DNA of 33,043 nt from a virus. Shown here piece by piece: positions 8,239 through 16,921 of this stretch. How positions within the stretch are numbered: the stretch's first letter is position 1; each line of letters starts with the position of its first letter. The stretch spans positions 1 to 33,043 of IMG/VR virus record IMGVR_UViG_3300044621_000501. One strand, given 5' to 3'. Position numbers and translations under genes: made by a program. The notes below the pieces were generated by a model, which was not told the origin of the DNA, made no database searches, and was given only the letters and a program-made list of their open reading frames with translations.

Positions 8239-11200
8239 TATTCGATAATTTCGCTTCTTATGCCAGTATTCTTATATCTTACAAATTTAACACTTATTTT
8301 AGATTCCTGCTTAACAGGTATAAATAGGTGTCTTCTAGATGCCATTAATGCCAATCCTGAGCTAATAGAGGCATCGTGTTTTGTTCGGTTGTTAATGTCA
8401 AATCTTGCCCAGTCATTTAACGTTCTCGTAAAGTACATGTCACCCATACTATCTTTTTCTCGATAATTACCTTCTGCGTCGATTCCTACGTACTCTTCAA
8501 TGTAAGTGTTGATGCTATTGGCATGAGCGTGCTTTATATCTTCTGAAGAGTTAGGAATACCACCTAGCTCAAGCTCTGTCTTTGATAGTTTAGACGTATG
8601 CTTGTCAGGTCTGTTCATTGAGAATGGACGGTACCCTCTGTTCTTAAAGTGATACAATAGTCGCTGCTTGTTATTCTCTACAAGTATAGGCATTCCATAG
8701 AAAAAACAGGCCATCAATACATCCTCAAAGAATATCTCAGCAGTCTGAGGACGAGCAATATATTCCAAAAAGAAGTGATTGGTTGGCGCGTTCTCCATGT
8801 GAAAGTTGGTTATGCCGTGGAGTGCACCTGCAGACCCACCACCCCCAACTACACCTGATATGTCATAAGGGTCACAACCAAACACACCGATATCTTTATT
8901 ACCAGGGTGAAATTTGCCGTCCTTCTTAATTACGTTATTACGCATCTTAGCGTCAGGAATCCATGATACCACAAAACGCCCCTTTGGATCAGGAGTCCAA
9001 ATAACCTCGCTATCTTTCTCGCCGTTCTTCCAATGAAAGTAACCAGTTGTTAGGACGCGATCTTTAATCATCGCATCGTTGTAGTCAATCTGTTGGTATA
9101 TCTTCGTTAAGTTAAATAAAGATGACTTACTCTCATCTCTAAATGCATGCGATTCTGTTCTAGGGAACTGACGGTAGTATTCGTTGAGTGCGTCTGAGTC
9201 TGACTTCATTGCAGCTACCTCATTATTCCAATAGGTGATAACACCCATAGTAATCTGCTCACCATCGATACCCATCACAGGTTTCTTTGGATCATCAAAT
9301 ACTGGCCATCCATACTCGTCAATAAAGCCCTCCATGTTCCATTCCATTGGAATAAACAAAGAGTAAAGCCCCGACTTGGTCTGACCATTGGCAGATCGCT
9401 TGGTTGGATCACTATCGTAGAACAACTTCTTAAAGTTCTCACCACCTTTACTAAGCGCGTTTGATGTTGATCCCATCATACACTTACCAATGATACGGCT
9501 ACCAAGACGCAAACAAGTCTTAGTGACTCGCCAGTTATTTAAGATGTTCTCTGGCTTTTCCCACTTACCGCTATTCATACTGACGGTAAAGTCTCCTAGT
9601 ATTAATTTTCTTTCATTGTCATTATCTGCATCTACCTGTATGCCGATATACTCACCTTTATCTAAATACTCTACAGACACTTTATTTCGTCTGCCTCTAG
9701 TTTTAGGTACATAACCTTCAAATGATTTCTTTTTTGTGATTAAAGGTATAATTGATAAATCGCCTGATATGCTTATGTTGTATGATTTTGTATTGAAATT
9801 TGTATCCTTTTCTTTAACATTGCTACAACTAAGTCCGCATGATAGAGCTAAGAACCTTATTTGTTCTATAAGGTCTTTCCTGCTCATGCCTAATGATATG
9901 ATGTTTTTATTCTTGTCAGAATATCCATCTGTTTCTATTATACCTGCTAATAACTGAAGTCTAGTCTCTATAGACGACTGCATGTATTGCATTGGTATGT
10001 GCTTATTTTTATAAACACCTATTTTTTTTAATTCAGAATTAATGCCTTTAAACCTAAATTCAATGATTTTATTAGAAGTACTTTTTATTAGTTCAAATTG
10101 AATATTCATTACGGTAGAAAGCTTTCCTAAATAATCAAGAAGTTCAGGCTCTTCATATTTATTTACTAAAATAGTCATAGAATTACTCCTTCCATCACCA
10201 AGCCAAAGCCCTAATAGAAATGGAGGAATACCTTCAAATATATCTTGTGATTCAATACCAGTAGATGCAATTCTAGTTAGATGTTGCTTTCTAAATTTAG
10301 AGCTATTAATATACTCTTCTGGATTCATTATAACCTCACCTTTTTTATACTCGTTAAGCACAAGTCTATGGTTTTTTGTTACAACATAATCCTCTCCATA
10401 TGGCTGTTTGACTAAATATCTATCTGTTACTCCTTGCGTTCTTTTTACAACTGTTTTTATAATTCCACCATCTACTATTACATTATCTCCAATATTTATA
10501 TCCTTTATCTCTTTAAAGGTGAAATCAGACATTAATATTTTTGTGTTTGGTGCGTAGCACTCATCATGTACAAGCAGAAGTAGTTTCTCACCGTCATAGC
10601 TGTTGTCTGCTGTGTTTTTCCAGTCAATGGTAGTATCTAACCCATCTATATCATCATCGCGCTCCTCATCCATATTCTTACGAGTAATCTTACTCGCAGG
10701 GACACGGAAGGCCAACTCCGTCTTCGGGTTGTCCATACCGTCCTGGATCGGCTTGAAAAAGAATGGGTAATTTCTTACGATAGGTACAACCTTGTCGGTA
10801 AACATCTTCTTGGCATCAGATCCTGTTTTGGATAGAATACCAAGCCTGGCATCTCTGACAATTGTACCTGTGTTTGAAGTCTCTGCAGACGACATGAATG
10901 AGAATCCTGAACGACGGTTCTTTAGGTAGCACATACCAAACGCCCGACTGTCTGCTTTACACGCCTCCCAAAATATGTAGAATATTCGGTTGGACTCACG
11001 GAAGTCAGGAAGACCAATATCAATCTTGGTCCACTGAAGATACATGTAGTGCGTTCCGGTGATGTATGTCGGTGTTCCATTGTTAATGAACCAAAAGCCT
11101 TGCTCTCGTCTCTCAAATTCATCTTCAATCATATCCACATACTTAGACTTGAACGCGTTATCTCTTCGGTTCCAGTCAAATATTGACTTAATTTTCTGTA

Positions 11201-11444
11201 GTTCAGATGGATACTCTACTGGCTGCCATCTGTTACCTCTGTTCTCTACTCCTTTAGGAGTAGAAGGCAAAGCAACCTTCAATCCATTTATCTCATAGAT
11301 CTCGCCAATGGTTCCATCCTTAGATATGACGATGAGGTCGTACTCTTTGTTGTACCCATAATCCCACGACTTCTTATTGTTCTTAGTATTAAGAGCAGTC
11401 TTATTAATGTAGTCGTTTACTATGGAGTACAGCTTATTTTCCAT
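8238..11444 (-). CDS. terL: Terminase large subunit (packaging ATPase and nuclease) with an intein
   Basis: The product is 1068 residues before splicing and about 739 after removal of an intein at residues 296-624. It pumps DNA into the head and cuts concatemers. A variant Walker A lies at about 175-182 (KNRRSGFS) and Walker B at 288-295 (LLLLVHDE). A coupling motif GSTSN lies at 658-662. The C-terminal RuvC-like nuclease shows D858 in GCDPYD, E923 in LVENNK and D1024 in KHDAS. The intein starts directly after the Walker B glutamate, and joining the flanks restores HDE-SGKWEKPENI. The start overlaps the upstream 91-residue gene by 11 bp, and the stop overlaps the portal start. Confidence 0.95.
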   Translation of the reverse strand: MENKLYSIVNDYINKTALNTKNNKKSWDYGYNKEYDLIVISKDGTIGEIYEINGLKVALPSTPKGVENRGNRWQPVEYPSELQKIKSIFDWNRRDNAFKSKYVDMIEDEFERREQGFWFINNGTPTYITGTHYMYLQWTKIDIGLPDFRESNRIFYIFWEACKADSRAFGMCYLKNRRSGFSFMSSAETSNTGTIVRDARLGILSKTGSDAKKMFTDKVVPIVRNYPFFFKPIQDGMDNPKTELAFRVPASKITRKNMDEERDDDIDGLDTTIDWKNTADNSYDGEKLLLLVHDECYAPNTKILMSDFTFKEIKDINIGDNVIVDGGIIKTVVKRTQGVTDRYLVKQPYGEDYVVTKNHRLVLNEYKKGEVIMNPEEYINSSKFRKQHLTRIASTGIESQDIFEGIPPFLLGLWLGDGRSNSMTILVNKYEEPELLDYLGKLSTVMNIQFELIKSTSNKIIEFRFKGINSELKKIGVYKNKHIPMQYMQSSIETRLQLLAGIIETDGYSDKNKNIISLGMSRKDLIEQIRFLALSCGLSCSNVKEKDTNFNTKSYNISISGDLSIIPLITKKKSFEGYVPKTRGRRNKVSVEYLDKGEYIGIQVDADNDNERKLILGDFTVSMNSGKWEKPENILNNWRVTKTCLRLGSRIIGKCMMGSTSNALSKGGENFKKLFYDSDPTKRSANGQTKSGLYSLFIPMEWNMEGFIDEYGWPVFDDPKKPVMGIDGEQITMGVITYWNNEVAAMKSDSDALNEYYRQFPRTESHAFRDESKSSLFNLTKIYQQIDYNDAMIKDRVLTTGYFHWKNGEKDSEVIWTPDPKGRFVVSWIPDAKMRNNVIKKDGKFHPGNKDIGVFGCDPYDISGVVGGGGSAGALHGITNFHMENAPTNHFFLEYIARPQTAEIFFEDVLMACFFYGMPILVENNKQRLLYHFKNRGYRPFSMNRPDKHTSKLSKTELELGGIPNSSEDIKHAHANSINTYIEEYVGIDAEGNYREKDSMGDMYFTRTLNDWARFDINNRTKHDASISSGLALMASRRHLFIPVKQESKISVKFVRYKNTGIRSEIIE
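9573..10559 (-). mobile_element. Intein with LAGLIDADG homing endonuclease inside the terminase gene
   Basis: This is an in-frame 329-codon element. It starts with Cys (CYAPNTKILMSDFTF), has a TxxH block (VTKNHRL, residues 356-359 of the precursor) and ends GDFTVSMN before Ser +1. Two dodecapeptide motifs are present, LLGLWLGDG (D417) and LLAGIIETDG (D506), both with their acidic residue. A homing nuclease is therefore predicted to be intact. The penultimate residue is Met where His is usual. By eye the DNA is more A/T-rich than the flanking terminase exteins, which fits separate ancestry. It interrupts the ATPase active site just after Walker B, a typical choice of conserved site. Confidence 0.93.
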
Positions 11445-11709
11445 GTCTTGCTCTTCCTTCAGCGAATCCTGATTTGCCGAGTGTAACCTCTACAATTGGA
11501 CCCTCTGCTGCCTTGTTTTCCTCCTCCTCAATCTTATTGAGCATATACATTGCATCCTCAAATGCCAAACGCTTAGCTGACGCTGCGTTCTTCATCTTGT
11601 CGGCCGATATATCGTCCTCAGCGTGAGTGATGATAGGTGACTTTAGCACCTTGATCAACTCATCGATTGCTTGCTTAGCCGCCTCTACTATTTCTCCCTT
11701 TTTAGACAT
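11434..11709 (-). CDS. Small helical protein before the terminase; possible small terminase subunit
   Basis: This 91-residue protein is almost all helical (MSKKGEIVEAAKQAIDELIK, then a charged helix through AMYMLNKIEEEEN) with a short basic tail. It overlaps the start of the terminase large subunit gene by 11 bp. Small terminase subunits are often helical and sit just before the large one. It is shorter than usual and shows no clear helix-turn-helix, so this function is a guess. Confidence 0.6.
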   Translation of the reverse strand: MSKKGEIVEAAKQAIDELIKVLKSPIITHAEDDISADKMKNAASAKRLAFEDAMYMLNKIEEEENKAAEGPIVEVTLGKSGFAEGRARHGK

Positions 11710-12251
11710 ATGTTCTTGTTGTACATTCTGTAGATGGTCTCGCCATCTATTATAAACTCATACTCGCTGTCTGGTGTGAATGAGACTGTGTCTCCAACGT
11801 TTACGTTAGAGATAGTGTTCGTCTTATACACAACCTCACCCCATAGCGACTCATGCGCACCGGTAGAGCTAATTAACTTATCCTCAGTAGGTATTGGCCT
11901 GATAAATATAAACGGATCAACGGCCTGCCAATTGATATCTCTTTTATAAAGATACACCTGATCTAACTCAGCTAAAAACAGATCGTCCATGATATAGTTC
12001 CAACTACTTTTCTGACGACCTTTCATGTCGTTGTAGTACTTGAACACATTGTGGTGAACTACAACGGTATCTCCAGGTTGAACCGGGCCGTTATAGTAAA
12101 TAGGGACACTAATCACTTCAGCAAAGCGGTTAGATGTTTTGTGGTCTTCTTGGGAGGAGCTGATATAAAAGTCGGTATCACCGAACTTCCTTATGTTATC
12201 GTACCGCCTCAGACCAACTGGTTTAATGATGAAGCAGTATGGTGATTTCAT
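11688..12251 (-). CDS. Tandem GroES-like (Cpn10-fold) protein
   Basis: The protein has 187 residues from ATG 12251, chosen because it gives a TAATG overlap with the previous stop. It reads as two GroES-like units. Unit 1 (about 5-104) has CFIIKPV, AEVISVP and VQPGDTVVVHHN (GDTV at 60-63). Unit 2 (about 113-187) has PFIFIRPI, WGEVVYK and VNVGDTVSF (GDTV at 153-156), then DGETIYRMYNKNICLK. This pattern of strand, GDTV turn and C-terminal strands is that of GroES. No clear mobile-loop motif is seen. It could be a co-chaperonin for the phage GroEL, or a structural protein that reuses the barrel. It precedes the terminase genes, far from groES at 21.6 kb. Confidence 0.68.
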   Translation of the reverse strand: MKSPYCFIIKPVGLRRYDNIRKFGDTDFYISSSQEDHKTSNRFAEVISVPIYYNGPVQPGDTVVVHHNVFKYYNDMKGRQKSSWNYIMDDLFLAELDQVYLYKRDINWQAVDPFIFIRPIPTEDKLISSTGAHESLWGEVVYKTNTISNVNVGDTVSFTPDSEYEFIIDGETIYRMYNKNICLKREK

Positions 12252-12472
12252 TAGTAATCTATTTTGTACTCTATAGCTACAGGAACTGTTGCTGAGAAAG
12301 ACTTCCATTTAATAATCTCACCGTCCTTTATAATCCAAACGCAGATAGACCCATCATCCTCTTTACGGATGGTGTTGATCTCCCAAGTTCTATCTAGGAC
12401 AGTCTGACCAACCATGTAGTGCATGGACTTCATGTAATCAGGACCAATGGAAATTTTTCTAATTATACTCAC
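12251..12472 (-). CDS. Conserved small phage protein
   Basis: This 73-residue protein begins MSIIRKISIGPDYMKSMHYM. It is predicted to be beta-rich (WEINTIRKEDDGSICVWII) and without a membrane span. It overlaps the previous gene by 14 bp and is coupled by TAATG to the tandem GroES-like gene. Function unknown. Confidence 0.6.
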   Translation of the reverse strand: MSIIRKISIGPDYMKSMHYMVGQTVLDRTWEINTIRKEDDGSICVWIIKDGEIIKWKSFSATVPVAIEYKIDY

Positions 12473-12695
12473 CTGTTTGTAGATTTACACTGACATCGCC
12501 ATACTTATCAAAGATGGATTGCTGCTCTTGAGTGAGCGTTGCTGCTGCAATTTCAAGTTGCTGCATTGTGAGCTCTTTCTGCTCGCCTAAACGACGAACG
12601 CTCATCTCGATGTCTGCTAGATTAAATTTTAGATCTCTGTAAACTCGATTAGCGTTAACCAACGCTTCGAGCTCTTCTTTTTTGATTTTTGACAT
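12459..12695 (-). CDS. Small coiled-coil phage protein
   Basis: The protein has 78 residues from ATG 12695 (MSKIKKEELEALVNANRVYR). This start lies 4 bp after the previous stop, whereas the ATG at 12731 would lie inside the preceding gene. It is one long Glu/Gln/Lys helix likely to form a coiled coil, with a short polar tail. Function unknown; it belongs to the packaging-gene operon. Confidence 0.62.
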   Translation of the reverse strand: MSKIKKEELEALVNANRVYRDLKFNLADIEMSVRRLGEQKELTMQQLEIAAATLTQEQQSIFDKYGDVSVNLQTGEYN

Positions 12696-12699
12696 ATGA

Positions 12700-13101
12700 T
12701 TAGATTGAAATATACCAGGTTGTATTGGCATGACTATACTGAAGACATACCGGTGTGTTTGATGTTAATGTAGCAGGAGCGCCAACAATAGCAGCACCAG
12801 ATGATGACCATGTTGTTGTAGCTCTAGTTGCTATTGACATAACTACATACTTAACACCATCAAGATTTGAGTTTGATGCTGGAAGAGTAACTGCAAAAGA
12901 TGCACCTGGTGTTCCTGTGAAGTATGTGTTTACGTTTGTTAGGGTTGCTGCAGTTAGCACATTTGTTGTGACAACTGTAGGGGTCTGATTTAAAGCCAAT
13001 AAGGCAGTTACGTCGAAGTTAACTGTGTTTCCAGCAGCATTAGTACCAAAGACTTTTGATGTTGTGCTTGGTGTGGCTGTAATATAATCTTGTACTTTCA
13101 T
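12700..13101 (-). CDS. Putative small structural (fibre or decoration-like) protein
   Basis: This 133-residue protein is rich in Thr, Ala, Val and Asn and almost free of charge, from MKVQDYITATPSTTSKVFGT to YSHANTTWYISI. Alternating small and beta-branched residues suggest an all-beta virion protein such as a head fibre or tail spike part. The ATG overlaps the stop of the small basic gene before it (ATGA). The role is inferred from composition. Confidence 0.6.
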   Translation of the reverse strand: MKVQDYITATPSTTSKVFGTNAAGNTVNFDVTALLALNQTPTVVTTNVLTAATLTNVNTYFTGTPGASFAVTLPASNSNLDGVKYVVMSIATRATTTWSSSGAAIVGAPATLTSNTPVCLQYSHANTTWYISI

Positions 13102-13223
13102 TGACCTCTGTTTTTCTTTTTGTAGTTCTTAGAAGACTTTAGCTTAGACGTTTTACTCTTTGCATGAACGCCTGGTCGCTTGACCTTAATCTTTACAATT
13201 GATTTAGACTCAACCTTCTTCAT
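13098..13223 (-). CDS. Very basic 41-residue peptide
   Basis: The peptide starts MKKVESKSIVKIKVKRPGVH and ends in a Lys/Ser-rich tail with KKKNRGQ. About 40% of residues are Lys or Arg, so it probably binds nucleic acid or packs with DNA. A TAACTTTG -7 box ends only 4 nt before the ATG, so its transcript could be nearly leaderless. Its stop overlaps the next start (ATGA). The gene is short but well placed and has a clean frame. Confidence 0.6.
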   Translation of the reverse strand: MKKVESKSIVKIKVKRPGVHAKSKTSKLKSSKNYKKKNRGQ

Positions 13224-13227
13224 ATAA

Positions 13228-13235
13228 CAAAGTTA
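13228..13235 (-). promoter_or_regulatory. Bacteroidota-type -7 box (TAACTTTG)
   Basis: TAACTTTG on the minus strand overlaps the end of the M15 peptidase gene and lies 4 nt before ATG 13223. It would begin a transcript covering the packaging and head genes. No -33 TTG is seen. Confidence 0.4.
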
Positions 13236-13697
13236 GTGATTTATTTGAAAGTGCATCCAGTCATAATTTTTTTCACGTCCAAGCGAAACAAAACCATGCT
13301 TGTAAAATATATCAATCATATCTTTATATTCAGGTCTTGCAAAGCGGGCTGTTCTGCTTGTTTCCTTTAATTTGTTTCTAGCCGGATCCAAATCAATAGC
13401 AATACCCCAAGCGTGAGTAGACCATGACGCCCCACCTCTCATTTTACGAAAGTTGAAACAACCGCCATAGAGATCTATACCAAGCTCAACAATGCGTTCA
13501 TAGCCGTAAACCTCTAAAAGTTCATTAAAAACAGCTAAAAAGTTATCTGCTACGTCCTTGTGGCAACGCATCTTTGTAACCTTTGTCTTTAAATCCCAAG
13601 CAATGCGCATCGGGTAGGGTAGGTTGATGGTTTTTAGATACGTTCCTTTTTCGTTTGGTTGGCCGTATTTTGCTATAATTTGTGTTGTACTCAACAT
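13233..13697 (-). CDS. M15-family D-Ala-D-Ala carboxypeptidase-type endolysin
   Basis: This 154-residue protein is predicted to be a zinc peptidase that cuts the peptide stems of cell-wall peptidoglycan at lysis. The family motif is plain: [13 protein letters not shown] gives H95 and D102, and DWMHFQI gives H149, the three zinc ligands of VanY/M15 enzymes. The length matches compact phage M15 endolysins. No signal peptide is seen, so release would need the holin. It lies one base after the holin-like gene and next to the spanin-like gene, forming a lysis cassette. Confidence 0.9.
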   Translation of the reverse strand: MLSTTQIIAKYGQPNEKGTYLKTINLPYPMRIAWDLKTKVTKMRCHKDVADNFLAVFNELLEVYGYERIVELGIDLYGGCFNFRKMRGGASWSTHAWGIAIDLDPARNKLKETSRTARFARPEYKDMIDIFYKHGFVSLGREKNYDWMHFQINH

Positions 13698-13698
13698 A

Positions 13699-14142
13699 TT
13701 ACTTCCACTTATCGCTTTCTGATTTAAGACCTGTGATGAACTTCTTAAATGACACTAGTATGTCTTTACCTGTGACATCTTTGTAGCTCTCATTCATGCT
13801 CTTGACTTCAATAAAAACAAAAAATAGAGCCACTGCTTTAGTCAGTAATAACTCTATTGATATAAAATGTGCGATGATATCACCTGCAATGTACTTCTCT
13901 ACTAAAAAGAAGAATGTGATTGCTGCTGCGTAAATAGCAGACTTAACTGCTGTAGCGTATAAACGCTGGCTTTGGACTACATCCCAAAATTTTGCCTCTT
14001 GATCTGCACGTTTCTTGTATGAGCGCCATACTCCAAAACCAACGTCTAATAGAATGGAAATTAAAGCTATGGTTAGCAACGGTCCCACCGGTGCGAGGAT
14101 GGTAATGATTCCAGACAAAATAATTAGTGCGTTAGTTTTCAT
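13699..14142 (-). CDS. Putative holin
   Basis: This 147-residue membrane protein has hydrophobic segments at about residues 5-35 and 67-82, and again at 90-112. The loop between the first segments is charged ([15 protein letters not shown]) and the C-terminal tail is basic. Holins form holes in the inner membrane that release the endolysin. The call rests on these segments and on its place between the spanin-like and M15 endolysin genes. It overlaps the spanin-like gene by 4 bp (ATGA). Confidence 0.75.
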   Translation of the reverse strand: MKTNALIILSGIITILAPVGPLLTIALISILLDVGFGVWRSYKKRADQEAKFWDVVQSQRLYATAVKSAIYAAAITFFFLVEKYIAGDIIAHFISIELLLTKAVALFFVFIEVKSMNESYKDVTGKDILVSFKKFITGLKSESDKWK

Positions 14143-14570
14143 GGTAGTTTTTTGATTGCTCTATGCAATGCATAGAGTAAAGCAAAGATAATAAAAATAG
14201 CTAATAGGTTGTTTAATAGCTTCTTCCACCATGGGTACTTTTCATAATACTTGACAGGCACCTTGCGCTCTACAATCTTTGTGACGTATATAGGATCGCA
14301 CTTGCCTTGGATATAAACCTTCTTTTCTTTTGGGACGTACCATGTCTTAACAGTGACTCTGTCTTTAGTCAGAGTTACTGTATCGATAAGTTGCTGGATA
14401 GTAACAACTGTATCAGTTTTCACTTCAGGGACGTAGAGGGTGATGGTGTCTTTTATTACTACAGTGTCTGTAGTAATTAAATACGGGTACTTAGTAATAA
14501 GGCGTGTAAACCTTTTAGTCGGTGAACAAGCCGTTATAACTATGAGTAGGGGTAATAGTAACTTATACAT
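14139..14570 (-). CDS. Lipoprotein with C-terminal membrane anchor; unimolecular spanin candidate
   Basis: This 143-residue protein begins MYKLLLPLLIVITACSPT, a lipoprotein signal with lipobox ITAC. The middle is long, charged and beta-like, with repeated DTV segments. It ends in one strong membrane span (about 118-137) followed by HRAIKKLP. A lipid anchor at one end and an inner-membrane span at the other is the layout of u-spanins, which disrupt or fuse the outer membrane in lysis. It directly precedes the holin and endolysin genes. The family cannot be confirmed from sequence, but layout and context agree. Confidence 0.72.
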   Translation of the reverse strand: MYKLLLPLLIVITACSPTKRFTRLITKYPYLITTDTVVIKDTITLYVPEVKTDTVVTIQQLIDTVTLTKDRVTVKTWYVPKEKKVYIQGKCDPIYVTKIVERKVPVKYYEKYPWWKKLLNNLLAIFIIFALLYALHRAIKKLP

Positions 14571-14697
14571 CTTCTTCAGGCTTTAATGCTTGAAGTGCTG
14601 TGATGATTGCAGACACATCTTGCAGGTTAAATGCTCCTTTTGTAGTTGCTAAGTTTACTGCATCTACTAATACTTGGTAAGCTTGTTCTTTTGTCAT
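14563..14697 (-). CDS. Small helical protein (44 residues)
   Basis: This short gene encodes MTKEQAYQVLVDAVNLATTK and then an acidic C-terminus (KPEEDV). It starts 2 bp after the fibre gene stop and overlaps the spanin-like start by 8 bp. It is predicted to be two amphipathic helices. The pattern of a short helical gene between fibre and lysis genes is common in Bacteroidota phages. Function unknown. Confidence 0.6.
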   Translation of the reverse strand: MTKEQAYQVLVDAVNLATTKGAFNLQDVSAIITALQALKPEEDV

Positions 14698-14699
14698 GG

Positions 14700-16601
14700 T
14701 TAATATATTTTTTGAAGTGTAAAAATCTCACTGTGTATGCTATTTGACGTGCTTGCATTTTCCCACTGAGCTGTTATATCTAAAGTGTTGTAAATTGTTG
14801 TGTCAAATGTATCCTCGTTGATGTATATAAAATCAGTTCCCTCAAACGCATTTGATGCGTCCTTTGAGTAGGTAAACTGCCCGGAAGTTGCAATCTTTGC
14901 AACACCGGCAGAGCCTATTGCTCTGATTGTAAATGTAATCACTAAATCAAAAAACTTATTTGTTGCTGTAGCCAGTGTGGTTGATGCTAAAGCTAACACA
15001 GTCGCTCCTCCATTTGCCATGACTCTTATTTCGATATCTTGGTTGTTTTGAGAGCTAATATATCCACTTAAGTTGACATGAAAAGAATCACCAACTCTAA
15101 ATGAATTGGCAGGTACAGATAATGATCCAACGCTGCCATAATTCCTCAACTCAGACTCCATGCAGTCTAAAGACTCAGTGACACCTCCATCGTTGTCAAC
15201 TCTTCTCTCAAAGTTTACATATATTAACGACTGTGCCTCAGTGGTATTTGTTACAGGAACACTCTTTGCTGTCTGCGCAAAGTTACCTCTTGGTGCAGAT
15301 GAGTAGTCAGGTATGTTTAACGAATCTGACGTAAATGTAGCAGGGCCGCTCGTGCCTGTAGTTGTTAATGTAATCTCTTCCTGCTTGTCATTAAATGTAT
15401 TCCAGTCTGTTGAACTTAGATAGCCATCTGTAGACGTAGTAGCTTGTGTGATGCCTATCGTCCCACTACCAGTAATAGTACCGCCTGTAATTGGACCTGT
15501 AGTAGCAACACTTGTAACTGTACCAACACTCCAAGATCTGTCAGTAGATAGGTCGTATGACGTGCCGTTTATTGTTAACTGACGGCTTGTCGGAACATAT
15601 CCGCTTAATGCCGATGAGTAGTTTGGTATATTTAAAGTACTGCCAATAAGCGTAGCCGCTCCACTTGATCCTGTAGTGGTGAGTGTAATTGCGTTCTGCT
15701 TGTTGTTGAATGTATTCCAATCAGTTGAACTTAAGAACCCGTTTGTAGATGTATTTGCCTGACTGATTGAAAACGTAAAGTTATTAGGATCAAGACTCAA
15801 AGGTGCTGAAGCATTCAATGAGGTATATGCCAAATTACTTCCGTTGAAGAATACAATTTTCCCCTGCGCTGCAGCGCCTGCAATTAAGCTTAAACTTAGT
15901 GTGCTTAAGTCTTGTTCTGTTAATATAAGGTTAGTGCTAAATGTACCATAATTAATACTAAATGCAGTTAAAGATCGGTTATATGCTGTTGTCCAATTTG
16001 ATTGATTGGCTGTTGTTGGTATTGAATAACCTGATTGAAGACCTAACGCAAATGTACCTGATCCTGTTATTGGAGAACCTGCAACTGTCAACCCTGTAGG
16101 TACAGTCATCGCAACGCTCGTTACGGTACCTACCGACCATGAACGATTGGCACTTAAATCATATGTAGTGCCATTAATGGTAAGCGTTCTACTTGTAGTA
16201 ATATAGTTGCCTGCCGGTTGTTTGTTATTGAAAGTATTCCAGTCAATAGCACTTAAGTAGCCATCAGTTGTTGTGTTGGCTCTAAGTATTGATATGTTAG
16301 GTGTAGTTCCACCTGATGAGCTTAACGGAGATGATGCGGTGACTGCTGTGACATAGCCTGTTAATGACGGAAAAGTTCTTAATGCGCCAGTGCCGTCAAT
16401 ATATTCAGATGATGTGCCTGCGCCCGTAACGCCTATAGTACCATTTGATGTTAAAGGACTGTTGGATACAGAGAACGCAGATGGCATTGAAAGGCCGACT
16501 GATGTCAGTCCGCTGTCTAATGTTTTTGGCCTACCATCCGCACCTATAATCTCTAGGTGGTCGTAACCAAACATATTGCCATTTACATCTACTACTTGCA
16601 T
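14700..16601 (-). CDS. Repeat-rich tail fibre protein
   Basis: This 633-residue protein is rich in Thr, Ser, Gly and Asn. The module DGYLSxxDWNTFNxKQ occurs at about residues 113-128, 287-302 and 392-407 (the second reads NGFLSSTDWNTFNNKQ). A second module, LTINGTxYDLSxxRSWSVGT, occurs at about 140-159 and 342-361. These modules recur in fibres of Bacteroidota phages. The C-terminal 180 residues are different and form a likely beta-sandwich tip. It should trimerise on the tail and help recognise the host surface. It overlaps the preceding small gene by 10 bp. Confidence 0.8.
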   Translation of the reverse strand: MQVVDVNGNMFGYDHLEIIGADGRPKTLDSGLTSVGLSMPSAFSVSNSPLTSNGTIGVTGAGTSSEYIDGTGALRTFPSLTGYVTAVTASSPLSSSGGTTPNISILRANTTTDGYLSAIDWNTFNNKQPAGNYITTSRTLTINGTTYDLSANRSWSVGTVTSVAMTVPTGLTVAGSPITGSGTFALGLQSGYSIPTTANQSNWTTAYNRSLTAFSINYGTFSTNLILTEQDLSTLSLSLIAGAAAQGKIVFFNGSNLAYTSLNASAPLSLDPNNFTFSISQANTSTNGFLSSTDWNTFNNKQNAITLTTTGSSGAATLIGSTLNIPNYSSALSGYVPTSRQLTINGTSYDLSTDRSWSVGTVTSVATTGPITGGTITGSGTIGITQATTSTDGYLSSTDWNTFNDKQEEITLTTTGTSGPATFTSDSLNIPDYSSAPRGNFAQTAKSVPVTNTTEAQSLIYVNFERRVDNDGGVTESLDCMESELRNYGSVGSLSVPANSFRVGDSFHVNLSGYISSQNNQDIEIRVMANGGATVLALASTTLATATNKFFDLVITFTIRAIGSAGVAKIATSGQFTYSKDASNAFEGTDFIYINEDTFDTTIYNTLDITAQWENASTSNSIHSEIFTLQKIY

Positions 16602-16921
16602 CTTATCACATTAACATTAGGTAAGTCAGATCCTTCTACTATAAAAGTTGTCCCTGCTACGCTAGATGTCGCTGTGATATAGTCTCCCTCATCTAAATGA
16701 TACTTAAATGTATCTGTCACCGTATCACCTGCTGAAAGGTTTATTGAATATACTTGAGTAGTGACAGTCGTGGAGGCTGTATATTTAGAAACAGTTAAGG
16801 TATAGGCAGCAGGATTATTAAATCTCATTGAGTATAACTCAGATATATTGTTTTCAGGGCCTGTATGTAATACAGTCCCGGACGTTGATAAAGTACCTTG
16901 GTTACTAAACGATTGGCTCAT
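16592..16921 (-). CDS. Small beta-rich virion protein in the fibre cluster
   Basis: This 109-residue protein begins MSQSFSNQGTLSTSGTVLHT and is rich in Thr, Ser and Val, with alternating strands and no membrane span. It overlaps its neighbours by 17 and 10 bp. The composition suggests a small fibre, spike or attachment protein. I do not recognise the family. Confidence 0.62.
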   Translation of the reverse strand: MSQSFSNQGTLSTSGTVLHTGPENNISELYSMRFNNPAAYTLTVSKYTASTTVTTQVYSINLSAGDTVTDTFKYHLDEGDYITATSSVAGTTFIVEGSDLPNVNVIRCK

